Shown in pieces: positions 1-8,252 of a stretch of 64,000 bases of DNA. Numbering within the stretch: the stretch's first letter is position 1; each line of letters opens with the position of its first letter. The stretch is taken from positions 434,001-498,000 of the forward strand of contig NZ_FOXJ01000001.1 of the NCBI RefSeq assembly GCF_900115685.1. The letters run 5' to 3'. The stretch is from Variovorax sp. 770b2. Its GTDB lineage: Bacteria > Pseudomonadota > Gammaproteobacteria > Burkholderiales > Burkholderiaceae_C. The position numbers and the translations under genes were made by a program. Under the pieces are notes generated by a model that was not told the DNA's origin, did no database searches, and was given only the letters and a program-made list of their open reading frames with translations.

Positions 1-31
1 ACGGGGGGCGTGAACATGACAGGGCCGCGCG

Positions 32-466
32 TCAGTCGTTCTGCAGCTCGAGCCCTTCGTGCGCGATCTCGATCGACTCGATCGCGACCTCGTTGCCCGC
101 GGCTTTCAGGCCAGGGCCTTCCACCTTCACCGGGAAGGCGTTGTGGATCTTCCAGGTCATCACCGGCGCGTGCTCCTCATTGAGCAGCGAGATCACGACG
201 TCGCGCCGCTCCACCTGGTTGAGCTTCACGGTCGAGAGCCACTTGAAGAAATCGTTGTCGGCCTTGATGATCCCGCGCTTGAGCGTCACGTTGCTGAACT
301 TGCGCAGGCCCGGCATCTTGATCGACGAGTACTCGGGGAACGAGCCGTCGCGGTATTCGATGGCCTGGTTCTCCTGCGTGAGCCCGCTGACTTCGGAGAA
401 GCCCAGGCGTGTGCCGCCCCACTGGACGGTGAAGTGGAAGACGGGAAGAGGGTATTGCTGCGGCAT
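32..466 (-). CDS. Contractile injection system inner tube protein (T4 gp19 / Pvc1-Afp1 type)
   Basis: This 144-aa protein fits the phage tail tube (gp19-like) family used as the inner tube of extracellular contractile injection systems. Features seen are the short length, an N-terminal FHFTVQWGG strand followed by a FSEVSGL turn, and a C-terminal strand ending in the EIAHEGLEL pattern typical of these tube proteins. The tube forms stacked hexameric rings inside the sheath. The start at 466 is preceded by GAGGAG at proper spacing. It lies 52 bases downstream of the sheath gene on the same strand, the standard sheath-then-tube order. The remaining baseplate genes would lie beyond the left edge. 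Tube fold: fairly sure; exact paralogue (Pvc1 versus Pvc5 type): not resolved. Confidence 0.82.
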   Translation of the reverse strand: MPQQYPLPVFHFTVQWGGTRLGFSEVSGLTQENQAIEYRDGSFPEYSSIKMPGLRKFSNVTLKRGIIKADNDFFKWLSTVKLNQVERRDVVISLLNEEHAPVMTWKIHNAFPVKVEGPGLKAAGNEVAIESIEIAHEGLELQND

Positions 467-518
467 GGCGTCGGCTCCTCGAGGGTTTCAATCGATCGAT
501 CAATGAAGGGGTGTGCGA

Positions 519-1886
519 TCAGCTGGTCTGCAGCTTGTGCGAGAACTTCAGGACGATGAACTCGGCGGGCCGCACCGCGGCCATGCCGATCTCCACGTTC
601 ATGCGGCCTTCCAGGATGTCCTGCGCGTTCATCGTGGTGCCCAGGCTGCAGCGCACGAAGAAGGCGTCCTTGATGGTGGCGCCCGCGAGCGCGCCCTCGC
701 GCCATTTCTGCGTCAGGTAGTTCTCGATCATTCCGCGCACCTTGACCCAGGTGTTGGCGTCGTTGGCTTCGAACACGGCCCAGTAGGTGCTCTTCTTGAC
801 CGACTCCTCGACCATGTTGAAGAAGCGCCGCACCGGCACGTAGCGCCATTCGTTGTCGTTGCCGGCCAGCGTGCGCGCACCCCACACGAGCGTGCCTTTG
901 CCAGCGAATGCGCGGATCGCGTTGATCGACTTGCCCGTGGTGGCGTCGACGTTGAGCTCGTCCTGGCGCGCGTTGTCCAGCCGCACCATCGGCTCCACCA
1001 CGTCGGCCAGGCCCACGTTGGCAGGCGCCTTCCAGACACCGCGGGCCGTGTCGGTGGCCGCATACACGCCGGCCACGGCGCCGCTGGGCGGCAGCACGAT
1101 GTAGTGGTCCAGCAGCGCGGTCTTGGCGGCGTTGAAGGCGGCCGTGGCGGTGGTCTGCAGGGTGTCCAGCGTCGCCGCGGCGCCGCCGCCGATGGTGACA
1201 TTCACGTTGGTGCCCAGGCCCGTCACCGCATGGTTGAAGCTGGAGCGCAGGAACGGGTAGTACAGCGCGCCGTACTTGAGGTTGTTGTTGCCCACGCGCG
1301 CGCGGTTGGCGGTGAGGGCGGCGTTGTCCTGCGCCGCGTCGCCTACGAACAGGTCCAGGATCGCGAAGCGGTCCTTCAGCGTGCCGCACTGGATCAGCAT
1401 GTTCTGCGACATGGTGTCGTAGCCCGTGCCGCCCAGCTGCACGGCCTCGGGGCACACGAGCAGCGTGGGTTCGTCTTCGAGTGCGACGGCATCCAGGCCG
1501 GCGGTGAAGTCCGCCAGGTCGATGGCATCGGCATAGCCGCCCACGGACACGATGTAGCACTTGCCGCCGCCGTTGTCGAAGAACATCTTGACCGCGTAGT
1601 ACATGAGGTACGTGATCTCGGGCGGGGTCACCGTGGCGATGAAGCCGGGGCCATCCGCGACCAGTGCCACGCCGATGTCGGGCGCGTCGGGGCCGCCGAA
1701 GTACTGCTCGTACTCGGCGAAGTTGTAGATCTTGGTCGGCCGGTTGGCCAGGTCGCCAGCGCTCACCTTGCGGGCTTGCCCGGTGTAGCCGATGAAGGCC
1801 GGGATCGCGGTCTCGACCTCGGCCACCGAGGGTGGAAAGACCGAGATCTCTTCGACGTAGACGTCGGGCGTGCGGTAGGTCGGCAT
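519..1886 (-). CDS. Contractile tail sheath protein (Pvc2/Afp2-like)
   Basis: This 455-aa protein belongs to the phage tail sheath family. The N-terminus (residues 1-35, PTYRTPDVYVEEI then a PPSVAEVETAIPAFIGYT stretch) is the classic start of eCIS and R-type tailocin sheaths. The C-terminal region (GRMNVEIGMAAVRPAEFIVLKFSHKLQTS) is the strand-exchange handle that links neighbouring subunits. The sheath contracts to push the tube through a target membrane. The middle domain is shorter than in phage T4 gp18, as is usual for eCIS sheaths. AAGGAG sits just upstream of the ATG. It lies between the 335-aa unknown gene and the tube gene, all co-oriented. Confidence 0.9.
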   Translation of the reverse strand: MPTYRTPDVYVEEISVFPPSVAEVETAIPAFIGYTGQARKVSAGDLANRPTKIYNFAEYEQYFGGPDAPDIGVALVADGPGFIATVTPPEITYLMYYAVKMFFDNGGGKCYIVSVGGYADAIDLADFTAGLDAVALEDEPTLLVCPEAVQLGGTGYDTMSQNMLIQCGTLKDRFAILDLFVGDAAQDNAALTANRARVGNNNLKYGALYYPFLRSSFNHAVTGLGTNVNVTIGGGAAATLDTLQTTATAAFNAAKTALLDHYIVLPPSGAVAGVYAATDTARGVWKAPANVGLADVVEPMVRLDNARQDELNVDATTGKSINAIRAFAGKGTLVWGARTLAGNDNEWRYVPVRRFFNMVEESVKKSTYWAVFEANDANTWVKVRGMIENYLTQKWREGALAGATIKDAFFVRCSLGTTMNAQDILEGRMNVEIGMAAVRPAEFIVLKFSHKLQTS

Positions 1887-1920
1887 GGCGAAGGCTCCTT
1901 TGCTGTGCTGCGGAAGTGGT

Positions 1921-2928
1921 TCAGGATTGCGAGAGGTGGACGACGAATTGCGCGTCGGGGCGGTCGGCGCCGGGCTGGGGCAGGTTGCCGATCAGCAGGT
2001 CGCCGTTGCGGTGCAGTTCCAGCCCCGACGGCCCGCGCGCGCGGCGCGCGACGCTGGCCTGGGCCTCGAACAGGGCAATGCGCGCGCCGCCCGAGGGGTC
2101 GAGCAAACCGGGCGCCAGGTGACCGGCGCCAAAGGCGGCGGGCAGTACGCGGTTGAACTGGATCGCGGGGCGCGACTCGGCGGCGAAACCGTTGTCCAGC
2201 ACCTGGACCTGGTCGAACTCGGCTTCGCCGAAGCGGTTGGCCACGACGTAGTAGCGCAGCGTGTCGCTGCGCGCGGCGAAGGCGAGCGCGAAGGCGTGGC
2301 CGGCGGCGACGTGGCCGGCGTCCACCGTCAGTTCGAGCAGGCCCCATGCGCCGATGAGCTCGGGCTCGACCTGCAGGCGCCAGCTCTGCGGCAGGGTGTT
2401 GCCGTCGTCTTCCTCGATGCGCCAGATGCCGCGGGTGAAGAGGCCCGGCGGGGTCCAGGCTTCGTTGCCGATGTCGAGCACGGCCTGCGCACGCTGCGTG
2501 TCGGTGGCGTCGAAGAGCCGCAGGGTCAGCGGGCGCAGCGCGGAGCGCGGCTCGATGCGCAATTGCTCGCCGCTCATGCGCACTGCGGCGGGGCCGGTGA
2601 GCGCGTCGGCATCGGGCGCGTTGCGCCAGAGCGCCGCGTCGCCCGGCGGCAGGCCCAGGGGCACGGTGATGAGTTCGAACGACGGCTCGCGCGGCTTCAG
2701 ACCGAAGAGGAATGTGCGGCCTGCAAGCGGAGAGAGCGGTTGGGCGCCTTCATTTGCTTCATACAGGATGTGCAGGCGGCCGTCGCGCTGCCGTGCGATG
2801 GCATGTGCCCCGGCGAGCGCGCGCTGCGTGGACGGCGGCACGATGAATTCGATCGCATCGCAGGCACCGCCGAAGAAGGCGTGCTGCACCTGGACGGTCC
2901 ACAGGGGGCGGAAGTCGATGCGGGCCAT
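1921..2928 (-). CDS. Unrecognised eCIS-cluster protein, 335 aa
   Basis: No family is recognised. The protein is 335 aa, soluble-looking, with no signal peptide or membrane segment, and rich in beta-prone stretches such as RLHILYE, LRYYVVANRFGEAEFDQVQVLDNG and ELHRNGDLLIGNLP. The start chosen is the ATG at 2928 (MARIDF), 5 bases after the DUF4255 stop; a longer reading frame to 3066 would overlap that gene. Its place between the Pvc16-like gene and the sheath gene says it is part of the injection-system operon. It could be an accessory structural or sheath-associated subunit. That role is inferred from position only. Confidence 0.7.
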   Translation of the reverse strand: MARIDFRPLWTVQVQHAFFGGACDAIEFIVPPSTQRALAGAHAIARQRDGRLHILYEANEGAQPLSPLAGRTFLFGLKPREPSFELITVPLGLPPGDAALWRNAPDADALTGPAAVRMSGEQLRIEPRSALRPLTLRLFDATDTQRAQAVLDIGNEAWTPPGLFTRGIWRIEEDDGNTLPQSWRLQVEPELIGAWGLLELTVDAGHVAAGHAFALAFAARSDTLRYYVVANRFGEAEFDQVQVLDNGFAAESRPAIQFNRVLPAAFGAGHLAPGLLDPSGGARIALFEAQASVARRARGPSGLELHRNGDLLIGNLPQPGADRPDAQFVVHLSQS

Positions 2929-2933
2929 GGTCT

Positions 2934-3506
2934 TCAGCGTCCGTGCAGGGACGTCTGGATCGACGTGACCGGCATGCCGGTGCCGATCGGCTCCATGTCC
3001 TGCAGCGCCACCAGCCGCAGGCGATACACCACCGAGGGCAGGTGCTTCGCACCGAGGCAGGTCCACATCTGGTTCAGCTGCTCGGGGCCGTAGCTCAGCA
3101 GGTCGAGCGCCACGCGCTCCAGGCCCACCGGCAGCGCGGGGCTGTCGGCCGGCGTGAAGAGCGGCCGTGCCTGGAAGAAACCCATGATGAGCGACAGCGT
3201 GCGCAGCGCCTGCGCGTACTGCTGGAAGCGCCCCGAGAACAGCAGCACGAGGTTCAGCTTGAGCGGTGGCGGCAGCATCACCTCGCGGCCGCCGACGATG
3301 GCGCGTTCGGGCATCTGTTCGCGCAGCACGCGCTCTTCGTCGATCTGGAACAGCGTGAGGCGCGTGGTGTCCACCAGGCCGACCCAGTTGCCGCGGTCGT
3401 CCACCAGCGGGCCGATGTCCACGGCACCGAGCTCGCTGCCCGTGCGCTTGCGCAAGTGGGCATTGACCTCGTCGGCGATGAAATCAAGCGCTGTGTCGAT
3501 CACCAT
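2934..3506 (-). CDS. DUF4255 / Pvc16-family eCIS protein
   Basis: This 190-aa protein matches the DUF4255 (Pvc16 N-terminal) family, found nearly always in extracellular contractile injection operons. Pvc16/Afp16 acts as the tube-terminating cap. Recognisable traits are the MVIDTALDFIADEVNAHL start, the DIGPLVDDRGNW segment, and the hydrophobic NLVLLFSGRFQQYAQALRTLS core with a LPVGLERVALDLLSYGPEQLNQMW stretch. The ATG at 3506 is chosen over upstream in-frame ATGs because GAAGGA stands just before it and homologues start with this sequence. It is the first gene of the minus-strand operon and the best single marker that this is an eCIS rather than a prophage. Confidence 0.85.
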   Translation of the reverse strand: MVIDTALDFIADEVNAHLRKRTGSELGAVDIGPLVDDRGNWVGLVDTTRLTLFQIDEERVLREQMPERAIVGGREVMLPPPLKLNLVLLFSGRFQQYAQALRTLSLIMGFFQARPLFTPADSPALPVGLERVALDLLSYGPEQLNQMWTCLGAKHLPSVVYRLRLVALQDMEPIGTGMPVTSIQTSLHGR

Positions 3507-3599
3507 GCATCCTTCGGAAAACATCCCCTCGGCATCGGGGAGCGCAACCATATTCCCGGGGTTTGGCGTGCGCAATCGGGCCAACGGCCGTAGACCTCA

Positions 3600-3618
3600 G
3601 GAGGTACGACGAACCTCC
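3600..3618. repeat. Short inverted repeat in the eCIS divergent intergenic region
   Basis: A perfect 6-bp inverted repeat GGAGGT-N7-ACCTCC lies in the 219-base space between the divergent DUF4255 and DUF4280 genes. It could be an operator or a leader hairpin for the minus-strand operon. No regulator is assigned. Confidence 0.35.
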
Positions 3619-3657
3619 ATCGGCCGTGTAGCCGAGCACGAACCGGCCGCCTGGCGC

Positions 3658-3685
3658 TTGAACTCCGCGGGTGCGCCGCTAAGCT
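3658..3685 (+). promoter_or_regulatory. Candidate sigma-70 promoter for the DUF4280 gene
   Basis: TTGAAC (3658-3663), a 16-base spacer and TAAGCT (3680-3685) give a plausible -35/-10 pair about 40 bases before the ATG at 3726. The -10 match is only moderate and was judged by eye. Confidence 0.3.
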
Positions 3686-3725
3686 GGAACCGATGCAGAT
3701 CGTCCGAGGACAAAGGAGCGTGCGA

Positions 3726-4112
3726 ATGCCCAAGCAGGTGTGCAGCGGTGCCCAGGTCTCGTGCTCGATGGGGCTCGCGCCATCGGCGTTCAACGCGACG
3801 CCCAAGGTGGCCGCGATGCCCGCGGGGCCGCCGGGCAACGTGCAGGACAGCGTGCCCTTTCTCAACATCGCGCCTTTCGGCATGTGCCGCAGTCCTGCCA
3901 ATCCATCGGTGGCATCGGCCACGGCGGCGGCAGCCGGCGTGCTGACGCCGATGCCCTGCGTGCCGGTGACGCCCGCGCCGTGGGTGCCCGGGGCCGCCAT
4001 GGTGCAGTTGGGCGGGCTGCCCGCATTGCACGATGGCTGCACCTTGCAGTGCCTCTGGGGCGGTGTGATCAGCGTGGTCACGCCAGGGCAGGTGGTGGTG
4101 GACATCAGCTGA
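3726..4112 (+). CDS. DUF4280 PAAR-like protein
   Basis: This 128-aa protein has the DUF4280 pattern: an N-terminal KQVCSGAQVSCSMG segment, repeated alanine, proline and glycine turns, further cysteines (CRSP, MPCVPV, DGCTLQC) and a PGQVVVDIS end. DUF4280 proteins are PAAR-like and are thought to cap the spike tip of type VI or contractile injection machines or to decorate effectors. The ATG at 3726 has AGGAG about 8 bases upstream; the earlier in-frame ATG at 3693 lacks one. It is divergent from the eCIS operon across 219 bases, so it may be a spike tip for that machine. This link is inferred from adjacency. It has no attached effector domain. Confidence 0.75.
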   Translation: MPKQVCSGAQVSCSMGLAPSAFNATPKVAAMPAGPPGNVQDSVPFLNIAPFGMCRSPANPSVASATAAAAGVLTPMPCVPVTPAPWVPGAAMVQLGGLPALHDGCTLQCLWGGVISVVTPGQVVVDIS

Positions 4113-4204
4113 AGCACCCACGTCGCGCAAGGGAAAACGCGGGGAGTGCGGTGCGGGTGCGCGGCTAAAGTGGCTGCGTTTTGCCACTCGCTGCCCCATT
4201 GCAT

Positions 4205-5026
4205 ATGCCGCTTCCGTTTCGCAACGTCGTCCTGACCGGAGCCTGTGGAGGCCTCGGCCAGGCCCTGGCGCGCGAGCTGATCGCGGGTGGCGCGCAGGTG
4301 GCGCTGGTCGGGCTCGATGCGGCCAGGCTCGAAGCGCTCGTTGCACTGGCACCGGGTCGATGCGCTGTCTACACGCCCGATGTGTCGAACAGCGCCGCGA
4401 TGCAGTCCATGGCCATCGACTGGATGGCCAGGGGCGGCGTGCCGGACCTCGTGATCGCCAACGCGGGCGTGGCCGGCGGATTCGATACCGCCGAGGCCGA
4501 TGACCTCGAAGTGCTGCGTCGCATGCTGGAGATCAACCTGCTCGGCGCAGCCACCACCTTCCAGCCTTTCGTGAAGCCGATGCGTGCGCAGCAACGCGGT
4601 GCGCTGGTGGGCGTGGCCAGCATCGCCGGCTGGCGCGGCATGCCGGGCAACGGCGCCTACTGCGCGAGCAAGGCGGGGCTGATCCGTTATCTCGAAAGCC
4701 TGCGCGCGGAACTGCGGGAGACGGGGCTCACGGTGCACACCGTGAGCCCCGGCTACATCCGCACCGCGTTGACCGCCGGCAACCGCTTCGCGATGCCGGG
4801 CCTGCTCGAAGCCGACGCGGCCGCGCACCAACTGCTTGCCGGCGTGAGCGCGGGGCGCGAACAGATCGTGCTGCCGCGGCACATCGGCTGGCTCTCGAAA
4901 CTGCTGAACCTGCTGCCCGAGAAGCTGCACGACCGCGTGCTGCGCGGGCAGCCGCGCAAGCCGCGCGTGGGCGAGGCGGGCGCCACCGCCATCCCTGGTC
5001 TCTCTGAAAAACATCCACCGACCTGA
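4205..5026 (+). CDS. Short-chain dehydrogenase/reductase (SDR)
   Basis: This 273-aa classical SDR oxidises or reduces an alcohol/ketone with NAD(P). The nucleotide-binding TGACGGLG motif is at residues 11-18, NAG in the fourth strand, and the catalytic Ser in ASIAGW with Tyr152 and Lys156 in YCASK. The C-terminal extension past residue 200 resembles SDRs that sit beside flavin monooxygenases. It is the first gene of an operon: the next gene starts 3 bases after its stop. The ATG at 4205 is preferred to 4181 because the Rossmann strand then begins at the usual distance. Substrate cannot be read from sequence. Confidence 0.85.
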   Translation: MPLPFRNVVLTGACGGLGQALARELIAGGAQVALVGLDAARLEALVALAPGRCAVYTPDVSNSAAMQSMAIDWMARGGVPDLVIANAGVAGGFDTAEADDLEVLRRMLEINLLGAATTFQPFVKPMRAQQRGALVGVASIAGWRGMPGNGAYCASKAGLIRYLESLRAELRETGLTVHTVSPGYIRTALTAGNRFAMPGLLEADAAAHQLLAGVSAGREQIVLPRHIGWLSKLLNLLPEKLHDRVLRGQPRKPRVGEAGATAIPGLSEKHPPT

Positions 5027-5029
5027 TCG

Positions 5030-6358
5030 ATGCCCGACACCGTACCCACCCACGAACAGATCGCCCTCATCGGCGCCGGCCCTTCCGGCCTGGCCGGGGC
5101 GCGCAACCTGCAGAAACACGGCGTTCCCTTCCAGGGCTTCGAGGCGCACAGCGATGTGGGTGGCCTCTGGGACATCGACAACCCGCGCTCCACGGTCTAT
5201 CACTCGGCGCACCTGATCTCCAGCAAGCGCACCACCGAGTTCGCCGAATTCCCGATGGCCGACACGGTGGCCGACTACCCGAGCCATCGCGAACTGCGTC
5301 GCTACTTCAGCGACTTCGCCGACCGCTTCGGGCTGCGGGAGCACTTTCGCTTCAACACGCGCGTGCTGCGCGTGGAGCCGGTGAGCGATGCACCGGACAC
5401 GCGCTGGCGCGTGACCATCGATACGGGGAATGGCCGCGTCGAGACCGCCGAATACAAGGGCGTGGTCATCGCCAACGGCACGCTCGCCGAGCCCAAGCGC
5501 CCGCAGTTCGAAGGCCGCTTCGATGGCGAGTTGCTGCACACCAGTGACTACAAGCACGCCGAAATCTTCAAGGACAAGCGCGTGCTGATCGTCGGCGCGG
5601 GCAACTCGGGCTGCGACATCGCGGTCGACGCGGTGCACTACGCCAGGAGCGTCGACATCTCGGTGCGGCGCGGCTACTACTTCGTGCCCAAGTACGTGTT
5701 CGGCAAGCCCGCCGACACGCTGGGCGGCAAGCGGCCGCTGCCGCCGTGGCTCAAGCAACGCGTCGATGCGACGGTGCTCAAGTGGTTCACCGGCGATCCG
5801 GTGCGCTTCGGCTTTCCGAAGCCCGACTACCGGATGTACGAGTCGCACCCGATCGTGAATTCGCTGGTGCTGCACCACGTGGGGCACGGCGACATCGGCG
5901 TGCGCGGCGACATCGCGCGGCTCGACGGGCACACGGTGCACTTCAAGGACGGCAGCGCGCGCGACTACGACCTGATCCTGGCCGCGACCGGCTATGCGCT
6001 GCACTACCCGTTCATCGACCGCGAGCTGCTCAACTGGCAGGGCTTGGCGCCGCGCCTGTACCTCAACATCTTCTCGCCGCGCTTCGAGAGCATTGCCGTG
6101 CTCGGGATGATCGAGGCGAGCGGCATCGGCTGGCAGGGGCGCTACGAGCAGGCCGAATTGCTGGCGCGCTATTTCCGCGCCAAAGCGGCAGGCTCGCCCA
6201 AGGCTGCTGCGCTGCGTGCGGCGGTGCAGGGACCACCACCCGATCTGTCGGGCGGCTACAGGTACCTGCAACTGGAGCGCATGGCGTACTACGTGCACAA
6301 GGACACCTATCGCGCGGCTGTGCGAAGTGCGTCCGCGGCGCTGGCCGATCTCTCCTGA
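5030..6358 (+). CDS. Flavin-containing monooxygenase
   Basis: This 442-aa enzyme is a class B flavoprotein monooxygenase, using FAD, NADPH and O2 to insert an oxygen atom (N/S-oxidation, or Baeyer-Villiger type). FAD-binding GAGPSG is at residues 15-20. The family signature FxGxxxHxxxY is present as F164, G166, H170 and Y174. The second Rossmann motif GAGNSG lies near residue 190, and an ATGY motif is in the C-terminal third. It follows the SDR by 3 bases and is followed by a membrane carrier. An SDR plus monooxygenase pair suggests ketone formation followed by oxygenation, but this order is inferred. Confidence 0.87.
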   Translation: MPDTVPTHEQIALIGAGPSGLAGARNLQKHGVPFQGFEAHSDVGGLWDIDNPRSTVYHSAHLISSKRTTEFAEFPMADTVADYPSHRELRRYFSDFADRFGLREHFRFNTRVLRVEPVSDAPDTRWRVTIDTGNGRVETAEYKGVVIANGTLAEPKRPQFEGRFDGELLHTSDYKHAEIFKDKRVLIVGAGNSGCDIAVDAVHYARSVDISVRRGYYFVPKYVFGKPADTLGGKRPLPPWLKQRVDATVLKWFTGDPVRFGFPKPDYRMYESHPIVNSLVLHHVGHGDIGVRGDIARLDGHTVHFKDGSARDYDLILAATGYALHYPFIDRELLNWQGLAPRLYLNIFSPRFESIAVLGMIEASGIGWQGRYEQAELLARYFRAKAAGSPKAAALRAAVQGPPPDLSGGYRYLQLERMAYYVHKDTYRAAVRSASAALADLS

Positions 6359-6375
6359 ACGAGGCCACGAACCCC

Positions 6376-7278
6376 ATGCTGCCCGTCGACGAAATCCGCC
6401 TCCACTTCAACCCCGCCTCGCTGGTGCTGCTCAACGTGGTGCTGGGCTTCCTGATGTTCGGCATCGCGCTGGATACGCGCATCGACGATTTCAGGCGCGT
6501 GGCGCGCATGCCGGGCGCGATGGCCGTGGGCATAGCCGCGCAGTTCATCGTGCTGCCGGCCGTGACCTTCGCGCTCACGCTCATCCTGAAGCCGGGGCCG
6601 AGCATCGCGCTGGGCATGATCCTGGTAGCCTGCTGCCCGCCGGGGAACATCTCGCAGATCCTCACGCACCGCGCGGGCGGAAACGTGGCGCTGTCGGTGT
6701 CGATGACGGCGATCTCGAATGCGCTCTCGATCGTCGTCATGCCGCTGAACTTCGCGTTCTGGGGCGGGCTGCATCCGACGGCCTCGGCGCTGCTCAAGAC
6801 CATTGCGCTCGATCCGCTCGACATGCTGGGCCACATCGTGATGATCATCGGCATTCCGTTCGTGCTGGGCGTGGCCTGTGCGCATCGGCTGCCGCGGCTC
6901 ACGGCGCGCATCAAGAAGCCGGCGCGCATCCTGAGCTTCCTGGCGCTGATCGCTTTCATCGTCGGTGCCATCGCGGGCAACTGGCGCTACTTCCTGGACT
7001 ACGTGGGGCTGGTGCTGCTGGCCGTGGCGATCCACGATGCGCTGGCCTTCGGCACGGGGTACCTGTGCGCGCGGCTTTCGGGGCTGGGCGACTACGACCG
7101 GCGCGCGGTGTCCATCGAGGTGGGCATCCGCAATGCGGGGCTCGGGCTGGTGCTGATCTTCAGCTTCTTCGGCGGGCTGGGCGGCATGGCGGTGGTGGCG
7201 GGCGTGTGGGGGTTCTGGGACATCGTCGCGGGCCTCGCGCTGGCGAGCTGGTGGGGGCGCAAGCCCGCGACGCCATGA
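6376..7278 (+). CDS. Bile acid:sodium symporter (BASS) family transporter
   Basis: This 300-aa membrane protein has about nine or ten hydrophobic segments and the BASS-family signatures: a PPGNISQILTHRAGGN segment around residues 93-108, ALSVSMTAISNALS in the crossover helix, and EVGIRNAGLGL in the second crossover. The family imports organic acids such as bile acids, pantoate or pyruvate with Na+. The ATG at 6376 is used; a longer in-frame extension is only a shadow of the monooxygenase gene. The gene end overlaps the next start by 4 bases, so the two are coupled. Context suggests import of the substrate handled by the neighbouring oxidoreductases. Confidence 0.85.
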   Translation: MLPVDEIRLHFNPASLVLLNVVLGFLMFGIALDTRIDDFRRVARMPGAMAVGIAAQFIVLPAVTFALTLILKPGPSIALGMILVACCPPGNISQILTHRAGGNVALSVSMTAISNALSIVVMPLNFAFWGGLHPTASALLKTIALDPLDMLGHIVMIIGIPFVLGVACAHRLPRLTARIKKPARILSFLALIAFIVGAIAGNWRYFLDYVGLVLLAVAIHDALAFGTGYLCARLSGLGDYDRRAVSIEVGIRNAGLGLVLIFSFFGGLGGMAVVAGVWGFWDIVAGLALASWWGRKPATP

Positions 7279-8252
7279 GCGCGCACCGCGTGCTCGTGAC
7301 GGGCGGCGACGGGTTCCTGGGGCGCGGCGTGCTGGCCGCGCTGGTGGGACAGTCGCTCGAGGTCCTGGTGGCGCTCGATGTGCGCGAGGTGCCTGCGGAG
7401 CGTCAACTGCCGGGCGTGGTCTATCGCCAGCAGGATGTGCGCGATGCGGGCATCGGCGACACGCTGGCCCAGCACGCCATCGACACGGTCGTGCATCTGG
7501 CTTCCATCGTCACGCCGGGCAAGGACTCGAACCGCGCCTTCGAGCATTCGGTCGATGTCGGCGGCACGCGCAATGTGCTCGAAGCCTGCGTGGCGCGAGG
7601 CGTGCGCCACATCGTGGTGTCGTCGAGCGGCGCGGCCTATGGGTACCACGCGGACAACCCGGCGTGGATGACCGAGTCGCAGCCGCTGCGGGGCAATCCG
7701 GTGTTCGCGTATGCCGATCACAAGCGGCAGGTGGAGGAGATGCTCGCCGACTGCCGCGAGAAGCACCCCGCGCTCGCGCAGACGGTGCTGCGCATCGGCA
7801 CCATCCTCGGCGAGCGGGTCGACAACCAGATCACCGCGCTGTTCGAGAAGAAGCGGCTGATCGCCATCCGCGGCAGCGCGAGCCCGTTCGTGTTCGTGTG
7901 GGACGAAGACGTGACGGGCGCCATCGCGCATGCGCTCGGCGGCGCGCCGGCCGGTTGCTACAACCTTGCGGGCGACGGCGCGCTCACCATCCACGAGATC
8001 GCATTGCGCCTGGGCAAGCAGGCGACCGACTGGCCGGCGGGTGTGCTCAAGGCGGCGCTCGCGGTGGGGTCTGCGTTGGGCGTCAGCCGCTACGGCCCGG
8101 AGCAGCTCGACTTCTTGCGCTACCGGCCGGTGCTGCTCAACACGGCGCTGAAGGAGCGCTTCGGCTACGTGCCGCGCAAGACCAGCAGCGAGGCCTTCGA
8201 CGCCTTCGTCGCGGCGCGTGCGCGACAGGGGCGGCCGGTCACTTCTTCGTAG
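7275..8252 (+). CDS. NAD-dependent epimerase/dehydratase family protein
   Basis: This 325-aa extended SDR has TGGDGFLG at residues 9-16 for NAD binding, a SSGAAYG segment with the catalytic serine, and a YADHK motif (YxxxK). The C-terminal half has the VWDEDVTGAI and YNLAGDG patterns common in epimerases and 3beta-hydroxysteroid-dehydrogenase-like proteins. Its ATG overlaps the carrier stop (ATGA), making it the last gene of the four-gene operon. The final 14 bases overlap the convergent LysR gene. Whether it acts on a nucleotide sugar or on the hydrophobic substrate of its neighbours is unknown; the operon favours the latter. Confidence 0.82.
   Translation: MSAHRVLVTGGDGFLGRGVLAALVGQSLEVLVALDVREVPAERQLPGVVYRQQDVRDAGIGDTLAQHAIDTVVHLASIVTPGKDSNRAFEHSVDVGGTRNVLEACVARGVRHIVVSSSGAAYGYHADNPAWMTESQPLRGNPVFAYADHKRQVEEMLADCREKHPALAQTVLRIGTILGERVDNQITALFEKKRLIAIRGSASPFVFVWDEDVTGAIAHALGGAPAGCYNLAGDGALTIHEIALRLGKQATDWPAGVLKAALAVGSALGVSRYGPEQLDFLRYRPVLLNTALKERFGYVPRKTSSEAFDAFVAARARQGRPVTSS

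Noticed and set aside
1..31. An ATG on the minus strand at position 17
   Set aside because: Only five codons lie inside the window and no ribosome-binding site is visible, so a gene cannot be claimed.
3500..6298. A 932-codon minus-strand frame opposite the SDR and monooxygenase genes
   Set aside because: It is a shadow of clear plus-strand enzymes with intact catalytic motifs. Its product is low-complexity and unlike any protein.
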